DNA of 9,774 nucleotides, from assembly GCA_947581665.1 (NCBI GenBank), contig CANPVI010000042.1, positions 1 to 9,774 of the forward strand, written 5' to 3'. This DNA is from an uncultured Atopobiaceae bacterium (GTDB lineage Bacteria > Actinomycetota > Coriobacteriia > Coriobacteriales > Atopobiaceae). Positions within the stretch are counted from its first letter, which is position 1. Each line of letters begins with the position of its first letter. The notes below the pieces were generated by a model. The model did no database searches. It saw only the letters and a program-made list of their open reading frames with translations, and was not told the origin of the DNA. A program made the translations under genes and the position numbers. Shown piece after piece: positions 1-5,933 of this stretch.

Positions 1-129
1 ACCGGCAGAAGGAGCTACGCATCAGAGCTACCGGCCGAAGGCCCTACGTTTACCGGCACAAGGCCCTCCGCGCCATCGCTACCGGCCGAAGGTCTTCCAC
101 GCCACCGGCACAAGGTTCTCCACGACAAC
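1..129 (+). repeat. Degenerate ACCGGC-(M)(S)AAGG repeat array, at least five units
   Basis: Five units begin with ACCGGC followed by two variable bases and AAGG, at 1, 30, 52, 81 and 104. Spacings are 29, 22, 29 and 23 bases, so long and short units alternate and form a higher-order period of about 51-52 bases. The second and fourth units carry ACCGGCCGAAGG, the third and fifth ACCGGCACAAGG, which fits duplication of a two-unit block. The array probably continues beyond the left edge. It is not CRISPR-like, because repeats are short and spacers are similar to each other. Plus frame 1 is open across it to a stop at 199-201, but the 52-base block breaks any reading frame, so coding is unlikely. 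Confidence 0.7.
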
Positions 130-280
130 AAGCGCCACGATCGCCACGATCATGGCCAGTCCGGACAGCAACGCCTATGCGTGACGGGAAGTGATAAATA
201 GGTGATAAATGAAACGGCGCGTGGCGTTTTGCGGAATCGCAGGTAGACGAGTTGGGGAGCGCGGCCGGTCGCCAAAAGTG
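130..280. other. Gene-free spacer with a short direct repeat
   Basis: No convincing gene is seen here. The stretch is more AT-rich than its surroundings near 190-215, where GTGATAAAT occurs twice (191-199 and 202-210), 11 bases apart. This is where a hipA toxin gene would be expected downstream of the minus-strand hipB-like gene, but none of the minus-strand frames gives a HipA-like protein. Confidence 0.5.
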
Positions 281-415
281 TCATTCGGCGGAAAATGAAA
301 CCGGCACGCTTACGCCGGTGGCACGTAGCAACTTCTGCCGGTAACGCTGGCGTGTGGCGTCTTGCGCCGTGTCTATAGCCAGCGAGAAGTTAAGAACTGG
401 GCCATGGCAACGCAT
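281..415 (-). CDS. Hypothetical 44-aa ORF overlapping the end of the hipB-like gene
   Basis: An ATG at 415-413 overlaps the TGA stop (417-415) of the hipB-like gene in a TGATG arrangement, the classic geometry for translational coupling and the usual junction for hipB-hipA pairs. The reading frame runs 44 codons to TGA at 283-281, starting MRCHGPVLNF. It does not resemble the start of HipA, has no recognisable domain, and crosses an inverted pair of the ACCGGC repeat, so much of it may be repeat DNA read by chance. It could be a remnant left after loss of the toxin gene, or no gene at all. Confidence 0.2.
   Translation of the reverse strand: MRCHGPVLNFSLAIDTAQDATRQRYRQKLLRATGVSVPVSFSAE
300..342 (-). 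repeat. Inverted pair of the ACCGGC repeat family
   Basis: Read on the minus strand, ACCGGCAGAAG starts at 342 and a second ACCGGC starts at 319, a spacing of 23 bases like the short spacing in the array at the left edge. The first unit matches the window's opening unit (ACCGGCAGAAG, then GCTACG a few bases later). The pair is therefore an inverted member of the same repeat family. Positions 300-319 also form a 6-bp stem (ACCGGC and GCCGGT) with an 8-base loop. Confidence 0.6.
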
Positions 416-750
416 CACGGAGCGATGGATCGAGATAGTCGAGGGCGGGCCAGGGTAATGCCGTTCGATTCGCTCGAGTCGGCCTCCTCGCTCCTTGCTT
501 GATGAATCTGGCGGGGCGCCTCAGCTTCCGAGGCACTCTGGCGGTCCGTCGCCTCGAGATCCACGCTCAGGAGCTGCAGGAGATGGAGCGCCTTGCCGAT
601 CTCGGCCGTATCCTTGCCCCGCTCGAGGTTGCTCACGTACACGACACCGACGCCGGCCAACTCAGCAAGTTCTACCTGCGAAAAGCCGCGCGCCCTCCGA
701 ATGCGCCGGATATACGCGCCGAGGTCTTTCGTGTTGCGTATCAGTGCCAT
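415..750 (-). CDS. HipB-like XRE family transcriptional regulator (orphan antitoxin)
   Basis: This 111-aa protein starts MALIRNTKDLGAYIRRI. Residues about 10-65 form a Cro/C1-type helix-turn-helix: FSQVELAELAGV is the first part of the motif, and VSNLERGK with TAEIGKALHLLQLL is the segment typical of HipB and the y4mF subfamily of antitoxins. The remaining 45 or so residues are a polar, probably disordered tail. I chose the ATG at 750 because GGGAG lies 4 bases upstream and the helix-turn-helix begins soon after. A longer frame reaching back to 1020 would cross the operator palindromes and has implausible composition. In known systems HipB binds DNA as a dimer, represses its own operon and neutralises the HipA kinase. 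Here palindromic sites lie just upstream, supporting autoregulation, but no hipA follows. The regulator family is clear; the antitoxin role is inferred. Confidence 0.85.
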   Translation of the reverse strand: MALIRNTKDLGAYIRRIRRARGFSQVELAELAGVGVVYVSNLERGKDTAEIGKALHLLQLLSVDLEATDRQSASEAEAPRQIHQARSEEADSSESNGITLARPRLSRSIAP

Positions 751-763
751 TGCGCTCCCGTTC

Positions 764-769
764 TCTATG
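764..769 (-). promoter_or_regulatory. Tentative -10 of the hipB-like gene
   Basis: On the minus strand TTGCGC (792-787) and CATAGA (769-764) are separated by 17 bases. Both match the sigma-70 consensus only partly (3 of 6 each), so this is a weak call. The -10 would lie inside operator site 1 and the transcript would begin just before the ribosome binding site, a layout expected for an autorepressed gene. Confidence 0.25.
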
Positions 770-781
770 CGTTCGCATAGA
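764..781. promoter_or_regulatory. Palindromic operator site 1
   Basis: TCTATGCGTTCGCATAGA is a perfect 8-2-8 inverted repeat lying 14 bases upstream of the hipB-like start codon. It is the reference copy of a motif found twice more upstream at exact 39-base intervals. A dimeric XRE repressor bound here would cover the promoter and block transcription of its own gene. The binding itself is inferred from position and symmetry. Confidence 0.65.
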
Positions 782-802
782 TTGTGGCGCAATGGACGGG
801 GA

Positions 803-820
803 TTTATGCGTACGCGTAGA
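803..820. promoter_or_regulatory. Palindromic operator site 2
   Basis: TTTATGCGTACGCGTAGA matches the site 1 motif in both arms with one change per arm. Its centre is exactly 39 bases from that of site 1. The retained spacing in a diverged copy supports a real, cooperatively used site. Confidence 0.55.
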
Positions 821-825
821 GACGG

Positions 826-875
826 GCGCGCATGATCAATCTCTATGCATATGCATAGAGATTGATCATGCGCGC
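826..875. repeat. Perfect 50-bp palindrome enclosing operator site 3
   Basis: The 25 bases 826-850 are the exact reverse complement of 851-875, with no loop. Its centre, TCTATGCATATGCATAGA (842-859), is the third copy of the operator motif, again 39 bases from site 2. The outer arms (CTCTATGCAT preceded by CATGATCAAT and GCGCG) are unrelated to the operator consensus. A palindrome of this length can extrude a cruciform or form a long RNA hairpin. It may bind a second factor, or be a recombination or insertion scar. No T-tract follows it, so it is not a standard terminator. Confidence 0.8.
842..859. promoter_or_regulatory. Palindromic operator site 3
   Basis: TCTATGCATATGCATAGA is a fully symmetric 18-bp version of the site 1 motif at the centre of the 50-bp palindrome. 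Its centre (850.5) is 39 bases from site 2 and 78 from site 1. Confidence 0.6.
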
Positions 876-1192
876 ACCGGGGCCCGTACCTGGAGGGCCC
901 CGCCATGCGCGTGTGCGCGATGACGGGGCCCTTCCCGCTAGGTTGCCCTCTTAGCCTGAGAGCCGGAACCCAAGGGTTCACAAGGCACAAGCGCTCGGGC
1001 GCGCAGGGCCTTGGGTGCACGGTCTGCGCGAAACGCCGCGAGGAGGGGGCCTTGGGGCCACAGATCGCGCACCGAAGGCCGGGGGGCCGTCGCCCCCCGG
1101 CGTAAGCGCTTCCGCTAAGACGCGCCTGCTAGGAACGCGTCTCCGCGGTCGTACGACGAACGGGTAGTGCGTACGGGCAAATGCCCGCAGGT
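876..1192. other. Gene-free region with GC-rich hairpins
   Basis: No reading frame here has a credible start, ribosome binding site or recognisable protein. It contains GAACCCAAGGGTTC (966-979), a 10-base near repeat GGGCCTTGGG at 1006-1015 and 1047-1056, and a perfect 10-bp stem with a 4-base loop (1078-1087 with 1092-1101). It also contains the 10-bp palindrome GTCGTACGAC (1148-1157) and a small hairpin at 1174-1187. The 1078-1101 hairpin lacks a T-run, so it is only a possible terminator. Confidence 0.5.
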
Positions 1193-1217
1193 GGCGGGGG
1201 CTCACGCAGCCCCCGCC
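1193..1217 (-). terminator. Terminator-like hairpin downstream of the surface protein gene
   Basis: A perfect 10-bp GC-rich stem (1193-1202 with 1208-1217) encloses a 5-base loop and begins 22 bases past the stop codon of the large minus-strand gene. The following sequence on the minus strand has only a short TTT, so termination may be inefficient or factor-assisted. A smaller hairpin (1174-1187) follows directly and could help. Confidence 0.6.
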
Positions 1218-1239
1218 GGGGGTGAAACGTAGGGACTAC

Positions 1240-4200
1240 TTACTTGGTGAGCGCGGCTGCGGACCAGCTCACGTCGTTGCCCTCCCAGCTGTACTGCTGG
1301 ATGAGGTTGTTGTACTCGGAGATGCTCGTGGTCCAGTAGTGCGTGCCCTGGGTCACGTAGGGGTTGAAGAGCTGGTAGACCGGGTAGGTGGAGTTGGTCG
1401 CACCGTAGAAGCCGATCCCCTCGCGCTGCCAACCGAGCGTCTCGAGTTGAGCAGCCTCAGCGTCGCTCGTGCACCAATAGTGGTCGTAGCTGTAGGGGTT
1501 GTAGAGACGGTAGACCGCCACGCCGGTGCTGGGTGCGTACCACGCGGTGCCCTGGTTGTCCCAACCAAGGTTCTCCAGGCCCTTCACCTCGTCCGGGTTG
1601 GTGGTGAACATGTGGTCGCCGTTCCACTTGTTGTAGAGCACGGTCACGGCCACGTTGGTCTCAGGCGTGGCGGAGCCACCCTCGAAGACGGCGGTGAGGC
1701 CGCCGTCGCTGTAGCTACCAGCAGAAACGACGAGCGGGTTGCTCGTGGAGATCACAACGCCGTACTGGTTTTGCCAGCTTACGAAGGTTGCGCCATTGAT
1801 GGGGGTGGCAGTAAGGACGATGTTGCCGTCAGCGTTTACGGTCTGGGCAACGGTGCCGTTACCCTGAGTGGTGACGGTGATGCCCTTCACGAAGTTGATG
1901 TTTTGAGCCTTTGCGACAGGCGCGCCACTTTCGAAATCAGTCGAGTCAACGCCGTCGCTGCCTGAATCGGCAACACCAAGGGCGAAGGTCACAGTGATGC
2001 CCTCAGAAGCCGGCTTCCCAGCGTTGGTATAGTTCGTCTTAGTTTGGACGGTTACAGGAACAGTCACACCGTTCTCGGCAGCGGTCGCAGTACCAGCGGT
2101 CACGGTCGGATAAACCGTGTTCACCTGAACAGCAAGTGTCTTGAAGATTGCAGGAGCAGCAGTCACGAGGGAATCCGCAGTCACGGAGATACCCTTGGGG
2201 CTTGTCGTTACGGTCTTCGGAAGGGTGAGCGTGAGCGTGTAGTCCACAGGCTGCCCAGCAACGATTGTGCGCGGAGTGGTGATCTCATCGCTCGGATCCG
2301 CCTCGAGCGTCATTCCGTCCGTAGGCACATAACCGGCTGTAATGGTCGTGGTGTAGGGAGTCGGCTTCGCAGTCGCACCAGCGAGCGTGATGGTCTCAGG
2401 AGCAGCCGTAGGATCGCCAGTAGTGGGAACCTCGTACCAACCAAGGTATACATTTTTCGCAAGCGTAGGAGCAACCGTCGCAAGAGGAGCGGTTCCGCTC
2501 GCAGCGTTGTACAGGAAGGTGTAGGTCGTATCATCGTCGCTGTTGCCCTTGATGGCCTGCGGGATGACCTTGGCCACGTCGGAGATGGTCGCAGCGCCAT
2601 CGTCGTTCAGATTGTAGACAACAGAGGCGAGCGTGACGTTAGCGGTAGAAACAGGGCTTTCCTCGCTAGCGACAGGCACGTTACCGGCATCATTGCTAGT
2701 GCCCGGATTGCCGGGATTTTCCCCACCAACCACAGCCGTCACTGTCCAGACGCCAGGAACGGCGTACTTGGCATTGACAGTGCTATTTGCACTGAGAGTG
2801 CCAGTCCCGCCAATGTTGAAGGAAACCCACATATAGCCGGTTTCGCCAGTAGTGCCGACCTGCTGGAAAGCCATCGGTGTGCTAGTAGCATTAGCGGCTA
2901 CCGCAGCACCCTTAGCACCAGGGGTGAAGAAGCTTACGGTCACATTGGTGAGCGGGGCGGCCTTGACGCGAGCCCACATGATGTTGTTAGTCGTGGTGCC
3001 CCAGTCAACATCATTTCCGGAGCCATACTGATCGATTTCAGCGTTTACCGCAGCACGAGCCTCGGCATTTGTCGGAGCAAAGCCCACGAATTCAACCGTT
3101 GCGGCATTAAGTGCCTGCTCGGTCGTGCCAGGATGCGCCTGCATATAAATATCGGCCGTGCCACTGTCCTCGAAGTAAGAGTTGTAACCATTCCCCGTGA
3201 CAAGAATGTTCACATCGTTCAGGTAATCGTTAGGGACAGGCGAAGTGAAGCTACCGCCGGTGACGCTTATAACGGTTTTCCCTGCGCTGGACTGATCGGG
3301 ATTGTCAGCGTTGTAATCATCGCTCTGATACGCCACTGAGGGAACGCCCTCAGCAGAGCTAAGCGTCGTGCCCACACCGCTCACGGCTAAATTGTTCGTA
3401 GCGGAGGGCTGTGCATAATTAGTTTCAGCAGCCATCACGATCGCAGAAGGCACATATTGGATCGGAGCACCATCGGGTGCGCCGCCCACCTTCGCATCTC
3501 CAGCCCGAACAGGTTCAGTTGAAGTCGCGGTGATCGAGCCTCCGGTCACCTCGACCTTCGAACCAAGGGATATGATTCCCGCACCGCCAGTGATCGTCCC
3601 GCCCTTAATAGTGCATGTGTCGGCATTTGCTCCGGAATCATCGGATGCCGCAGGCAGGTAGATGCCGCAATTGTCATCCCCGCCAGTGACGGTCCCCCCA
3701 CTGATGGTGATGTTGTTACCACCCTTGCTGTTATTCGAACCATTTGTGGCAATGCCAAAGGCCACGCCGGTCACATTGCCGTTAGACATTGTGAGATCTG
3801 CAGAATTTTGCAGCTGAATGCCAGTGCCACTGGTTTGCCCAGAGGGGTTAGAGATAGAGCCGCCAGTAAGCTGCATGGTGCCGGTCCCACAGATAGCAAC
3901 CGCACCTTCATTACCCTCGCCGTTGATACCGGCGCCGCCGCCAACCACGGTTCCCCCACTCATCGTGAGCTTGCCTGCGAAGCTGTTAATCGCGGCTACG
4001 CCATTGGAGTTGTTCACGGTGCCGCCCTTGATGGTTATAGAGGCATTCTCACTACTTGCAGCGCCACCTGCCGACTGTGGCACATTAGCGTTAATGCGGA
4101 TGGCTACGCACGCCCTCCAGCTCGATCCCGTAGCGAGGAATTCGGTACCCGGGCCGTTGATGGTACCTGATTCGACGACGAGATTCCCGGTCCCGGACAC

Positions 4201-4644
4201 GTTGATGGTATCGCCACCCCTGCCCTCATAGCCGTTGACATAGCCGTCAGCCGCCGAGCCATTCACCCAGTTGATGCTCCCGTTGCCAACGGTGTCTTGA
4301 ACCGTGAGCGTGCCAGCAGTAACCATGATGCCCGGCACCTCGAGCTTATGGCCTGAAAGGTTGAGGGTAATAGCTGGGCCACCCTCGCCGCTCGCCGTAA
4401 TCGCAATGCCCTTGGTGAGGGTCACGTCATCGTTGAGGGTGACCACGTTCGTCTGAGAGTCGCTAGTGGCAGCGTTCAAGGCGCCCGCCAGTCCATCAGC
4501 GGACGAAACAACGCCACCATTACCTATTGCCAGCGCCGACGCGGTGTCATCCGCGACGGCAGGGGTTGCCACTACGACGGCTGCGAACAGCGCCAGCAGT
4601 CCGGCGAGGACACCCCCGAATACCTTTTTAGCTGTGGAACTCAT
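1240..4644 (-). CDS. Large secreted beta-helix protein with InlB-like modules and C-terminal DUF5648 repeats
   Basis: This 1134-aa exported protein has a Sec signal peptide: positive MSSTAKK, a hydrophobic core (about 8-26), and likely cleavage after ATPAVA (residue 31). Residues about 45-480 contain many short Gly/Thr/Ser-rich turns such as GGTVTGG, IKGGTITGG and MSGGTVVGG, the pattern of a right-handed parallel beta-helix. Residues about 660-760 include FLYN and NVYLGWYE, resembling bacterial InlB-type repeats. About 910-980 (GNGTVAQTVNADGNIVLTAT, then FVSWQ) resembles a divergent InlB B-repeat. The last 135 residues hold three tandem repeats beginning LYNKWNGDH, LYNPYSYDHYW and LFNPYVTQGTHYW, each with a T-S/T segment and a GW or SWEG turn, matching DUF5648. 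It ends ALTK with no LPXTG motif or terminal membrane helix, so it is either released or held non-covalently. AAAGGA lies 8 bases before the ATG. Adhesion or glycan binding is a guess; the family and secretion are well supported. Confidence 0.9.
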   Translation of the reverse strand: MSSTAKKVFGGVLAGLLALFAAVVVATPAVADDTASALAIGNGGVVSSADGLAGALNAATSDSQTNVVTLNDDVTLTKGIAITASGEGGPAITLNLSGHKLEVPGIMVTAGTLTVQDTVGNGSINWVNGSAADGYVNGYEGRGGDTINVSGTGNLVVESGTINGPGTEFLATGSSWRACVAIRINANVPQSAGGAASSENASITIKGGTVNNSNGVAAINSFAGKLTMSGGTVVGGGAGINGEGNEGAVAICGTGTMQLTGGSISNPSGQTSGTGIQLQNSADLTMSNGNVTGVAFGIATNGSNNSKGGNNITISGGTVTGGDDNCGIYLPAASDDSGANADTCTIKGGTITGGAGIISLGSKVEVTGGSITATSTEPVRAGDAKVGGAPDGAPIQYVPSAIVMAAETNYAQPSATNNLAVSGVGTTLSSAEGVPSVAYQSDDYNADNPDQSSAGKTVISVTGGSFTSPVPNDYLNDVNILVTGNGYNSYFEDSGTADIYMQAHPGTTEQALNAATVEFVGFAPTNAEARAAVNAEIDQYGSGNDVDWGTTTNNIMWARVKAAPLTNVTVSFFTPGAKGAAVAANATSTPMAFQQVGTTGETGYMWVSFNIGGTGTLSANSTVNAKYAVPGVWTVTAVVGGENPGNPGTSNDAGNVPVASEESPVSTANVTLASVVYNLNDDGAATISDVAKVIPQAIKGNSDDDTTYTFLYNAASGTAPLATVAPTLAKNVYLGWYEVPTTGDPTAAPETITLAGATAKPTPYTTTITAGYVPTDGMTLEADPSDEITTPRTIVAGQPVDYTLTLTLPKTVTTSPKGISVTADSLVTAAPAIFKTLAVQVNTVYPTVTAGTATAAENGVTVPVTVQTKTNYTNAGKPASEGITVTFALGVADSGSDGVDSTDFESGAPVAKAQNINFVKGITVTTQGNGTVAQTVNADGNIVLTATPINGATFVSWQNQYGVVISTSNPLVVSAGSYSDGGLTAVFEGGSATPETNVAVTVLYNKWNGDHMFTTNPDEVKGLENLGWDNQGTAWYAPSTGVAVYRLYNPYSYDHYWCTSDAEAAQLETLGWQREGIGFYGATNSTYPVYQLFNPYVTQGTHYWTTSISEYNNLIQQYSWEGNDVSWSAAALTK

Positions 4645-4722
4645 ACACAGGTTCCTTTCGTTCTTGTTTCTCTAGCCGCCCACCTAGCAGAGGCGACCAT
4701 GTGTATGGACGTACGGTTGGTG

Positions 4723-5180
4723 CTAGTGCGCTCGCGGCAATGGATCTCCACGCGTCCGCACACCCCCTTCCGCGGTGGCGTGGACACCGGGTCCGCGAGC
4801 TGGATGTGGGATAGACAGACTCATGTGCGCCATCTGACGGGGCCTCCGGCGCACGAGCACTTCGTGCGCGAGGGGCCGCGTCGCGTGGCGGAGTACGTGG
4901 GAATGGAGCTGGCGCATGGCGTGACCCGCAGGACGCACGGGCACCTGCGGCGTTGCCAGGTTCGCGTCGCACGCGGACGCGTCACGCGCGCTCATGGCCA
5001 CGGCCACGGCGCACTGCACGCGCTCGCTCACGGCGTACGCGGCGTGCGTCGGATTCAGCTCAAATGTGGGGAATTTACGGTCGCGAGGAATCGACAGCAC
5101 TAAACGAGCCAAGACCCCTTCGGTTCTTAGCTCTTCTGAATGACCCCCCCCCGCGAGTTTTCCGCGAGGTAGGCGGGCAT
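4723..5180 (-). pseudogene. Possible small gene broken at a run of nine G
   Basis: An ATG at 5180, preceded by TAGGAG four bases upstream, begins MPAYLAENSRGG. The minus-strand G9 run (5152-5144) then leads to a stop after 17 codons (5129-5127). With ten or seven G instead of nine, the frame joins one that stays open to TAG at 4725-4723, about 153 residues in total. That downstream frame has roughly 85-90 percent G/C third positions over its middle 80 codons, above its first and second positions, as expected for coding DNA in this genome. Alternative starts are an in-frame ATG at 5201 and a TTG at 5112 preceded by AAGGGG. The protein is rich in Ala, Arg and His and matches no family I know. 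It may be phase-variable, decayed, mis-sequenced, or non-coding leader DNA for the surface protein gene 78 bases downstream. Confidence 0.3.
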
Positions 5181-5247
5181 GATGCTCCTAGCTCGCACCA
5201 TGACCGTTACTGTCCTCCTAGCATGTAAGGACCGTAATCGTTTGGGA

Positions 5248-5277
5248 ACTCTAGACCAGCGCCCGTCCCGACGTCAA
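5248..5277 (-). promoter_or_regulatory. Sigma-70-like promoter for the poly-G leader region
   Basis: On the minus strand TTGACG (5277-5272) and TAGAGT (5253-5248) are separated by 18 bases, matching consensus at 5 of 6 and 4 of 6 positions. It is the best promoter match in the window. A transcript would start near 5241, run through an AGGAGG at about 5220, then reach the ATGs at 5201 and 5180, and could continue into the surface protein gene. It lies downstream of the ABM gene, so it would make this a separate transcription unit. Confidence 0.5.
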
Positions 5278-5304
5278 GCAAATCCCCCGCGACCGGCTCG
5301 GCGG

Positions 5305-5377
5305 CTTGTTCGGCGGGTTACTGTTCGCCAACTTGTTCGACCACTTGTTCGAAATCAAACAAGCGTCGAACAAGTGG
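5305..5377. repeat. GTTCG iterations and a 12-bp inverted repeat
   Basis: GTTCG occurs at 5308, 5323, 5335 and 5347, with spacings of 15, 12 and 12 bases, the last three within CTGTTCG or CTTGTTCG contexts. CCACTTGTTCGA (5341-5352) is the exact reverse complement of TCGAACAAGTGG (5366-5377), giving a 12-bp stem with a 13-base AT-rich loop. The cluster lies between the end of the ABM gene and the promoter at 5277-5248. It could be a regulator binding array for that promoter or a terminator for the ABM gene, but no T-tract follows on the minus strand. Confidence 0.55.
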
Positions 5378-5428
5378 CCGTGCAAGTGGGTGCGACGCGG
5401 GTGGCCGCAAGATTTGAAACATGGGCTC

Positions 5429-5761
5429 CTAGCTGCGGATGAACGCCTCGTCTTGGGGCGCGGGGCCGGCCTCGTCCGTGAGGTAGCGCTCGACGCGCAT
5501 GTGGAGGTCGTACTTGTCGCGCAGCTCGGCGATGGTCGCCATCATCGGCGACGCGTGGTGGATGTCAAGGGCCTCCTGGTCGGCCCAGCTGTCGATGAGG
5601 AGGACGGTCTCGGGGTCGTCGAGCGGCTGGAAATACTGGTAGCGGACGTTGCCGGGCTCGGCGCGGATGGCGGAGACGATGCCGGCGTCCGTCATCTCGC
5701 GCGCGAATTCGCGTGCGGCGATGCCCTCGCCCGTGTAGTAGATGTTCACCGTGATGGCCAT
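5429..5761 (-). CDS. ABM-domain protein, putative quinol monooxygenase
   Basis: This 110-aa protein begins MAITVNIYYTGEG and fits the antibiotic biosynthesis monooxygenase (ABM) fold, a small ferredoxin-like dimeric alpha/beta barrel of about 95-110 residues. Family-typical segments are NVRYQYFQPLDDPETVLLID, then SWADQEALDIHHASPMM (the W...AL..H.... P helix), and the closing LRDKYDLHMRVERYL strand. Family members such as YgiN oxidise quinols or related aromatics without a metal or cofactor, but many have unknown substrates. The ATG at 5761 is chosen because AAGGAGG lies 5 bases upstream and the domain starts immediately; a longer frame from 5833 adds only an unlike N-terminus. It is a single-gene unit: no close same-strand neighbour lies upstream, and the next minus-strand promoter is about 150 bases downstream. 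The substrate cannot be deduced from context. Confidence 0.85.
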   Translation of the reverse strand: MAITVNIYYTGEGIAAREFAREMTDAGIVSAIRAEPGNVRYQYFQPLDDPETVLLIDSWADQEALDIHHASPMMATIAELRDKYDLHMRVERYLTDEAGPAPQDEAFIRS

Positions 5762-5821
5762 GCGTGCCTCCTTGCCTCGGGTTTCCCCGCCATTCTCGCA
5801 CGGCGCACCACCAGTTCCGGC

Positions 5822-5877
5822 GCAAACCCTCACTTGGCCCCGCCAAGTACTTACGCCGCAAGCCCTCGCTCGGCCCC
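5822..5877. repeat. Two-copy 20-base direct repeat with 36-base period
   Basis: GCAAACCCTCACTTGGCCCC (5822-5841) and GCAAGCCCTCGCTCGGCCCC (5858-5877) agree at 17 of 20 positions. The period of 36 is a multiple of three, and on the minus strand both would read GPSEGLRR, which could point to an ancestral coding repeat. Between them ACTTGG/CCAAGT (5832-5837 with 5843-5848) forms a 6-bp stem. They lie in the leader of the ABM gene. Confidence 0.55.
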
Positions 5878-5899
5878 CTTTTGACTACAAAAGGGGGCC
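5872..5899. terminator. Perfect 12-bp hairpin, terminator-like or repeat-associated
   Basis: GGCCCCCTTTTG (5872-5883) pairs exactly with CAAAAGGGGGCC (5888-5899) around an ACTA loop. The stem is strong and symmetrical with no following T-run on either strand, unlike a standard intrinsic terminator. No same-strand gene ends immediately before it on either side. It overlaps the end of the 36-base direct repeat, so it may instead be part of an intergenic repeat element or an attenuator in the ABM leader. Confidence 0.45.
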
Positions 5900-5933
5900 A
5901 AATGGGGTCTTGTGGCGAAACATGCAAAGAGAC

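Noticed and set aside
1..201. Plus frame 1 open from the left edge to a stop at 199-201, containing two LPAEG-like motifs
   Set aside because: The motifs come from the DNA repeat. One block of the array is 52 bases and would break the frame, and codon use is not biased. A partial gene cannot be excluded, but the support is poor.
751..1020. N-terminal extension of the hipB-like protein to an upstream start
   Set aside because: It would run through the operator palindromes and has atypical composition. The ATG at 750 has a ribosome binding site and starts right before the helix-turn-helix.
905..1105. 66-codon plus-strand ORF
   Set aside because: No ribosome binding site, no recognisable domain, and it ends in a GC-rich hairpin.
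2044..3339. 431-codon plus-strand frame antisense to the surface protein
   Set aside because: It is a shadow of the minus-strand gene, with no recognisable domain and an Arg/Ser-rich random-like composition.
5305..5377. LexA/SOS box (CGAAC-N4-GTTCG)
   Set aside because: Half-sites are present but none has the required opposed orientation with a 4-base gap.
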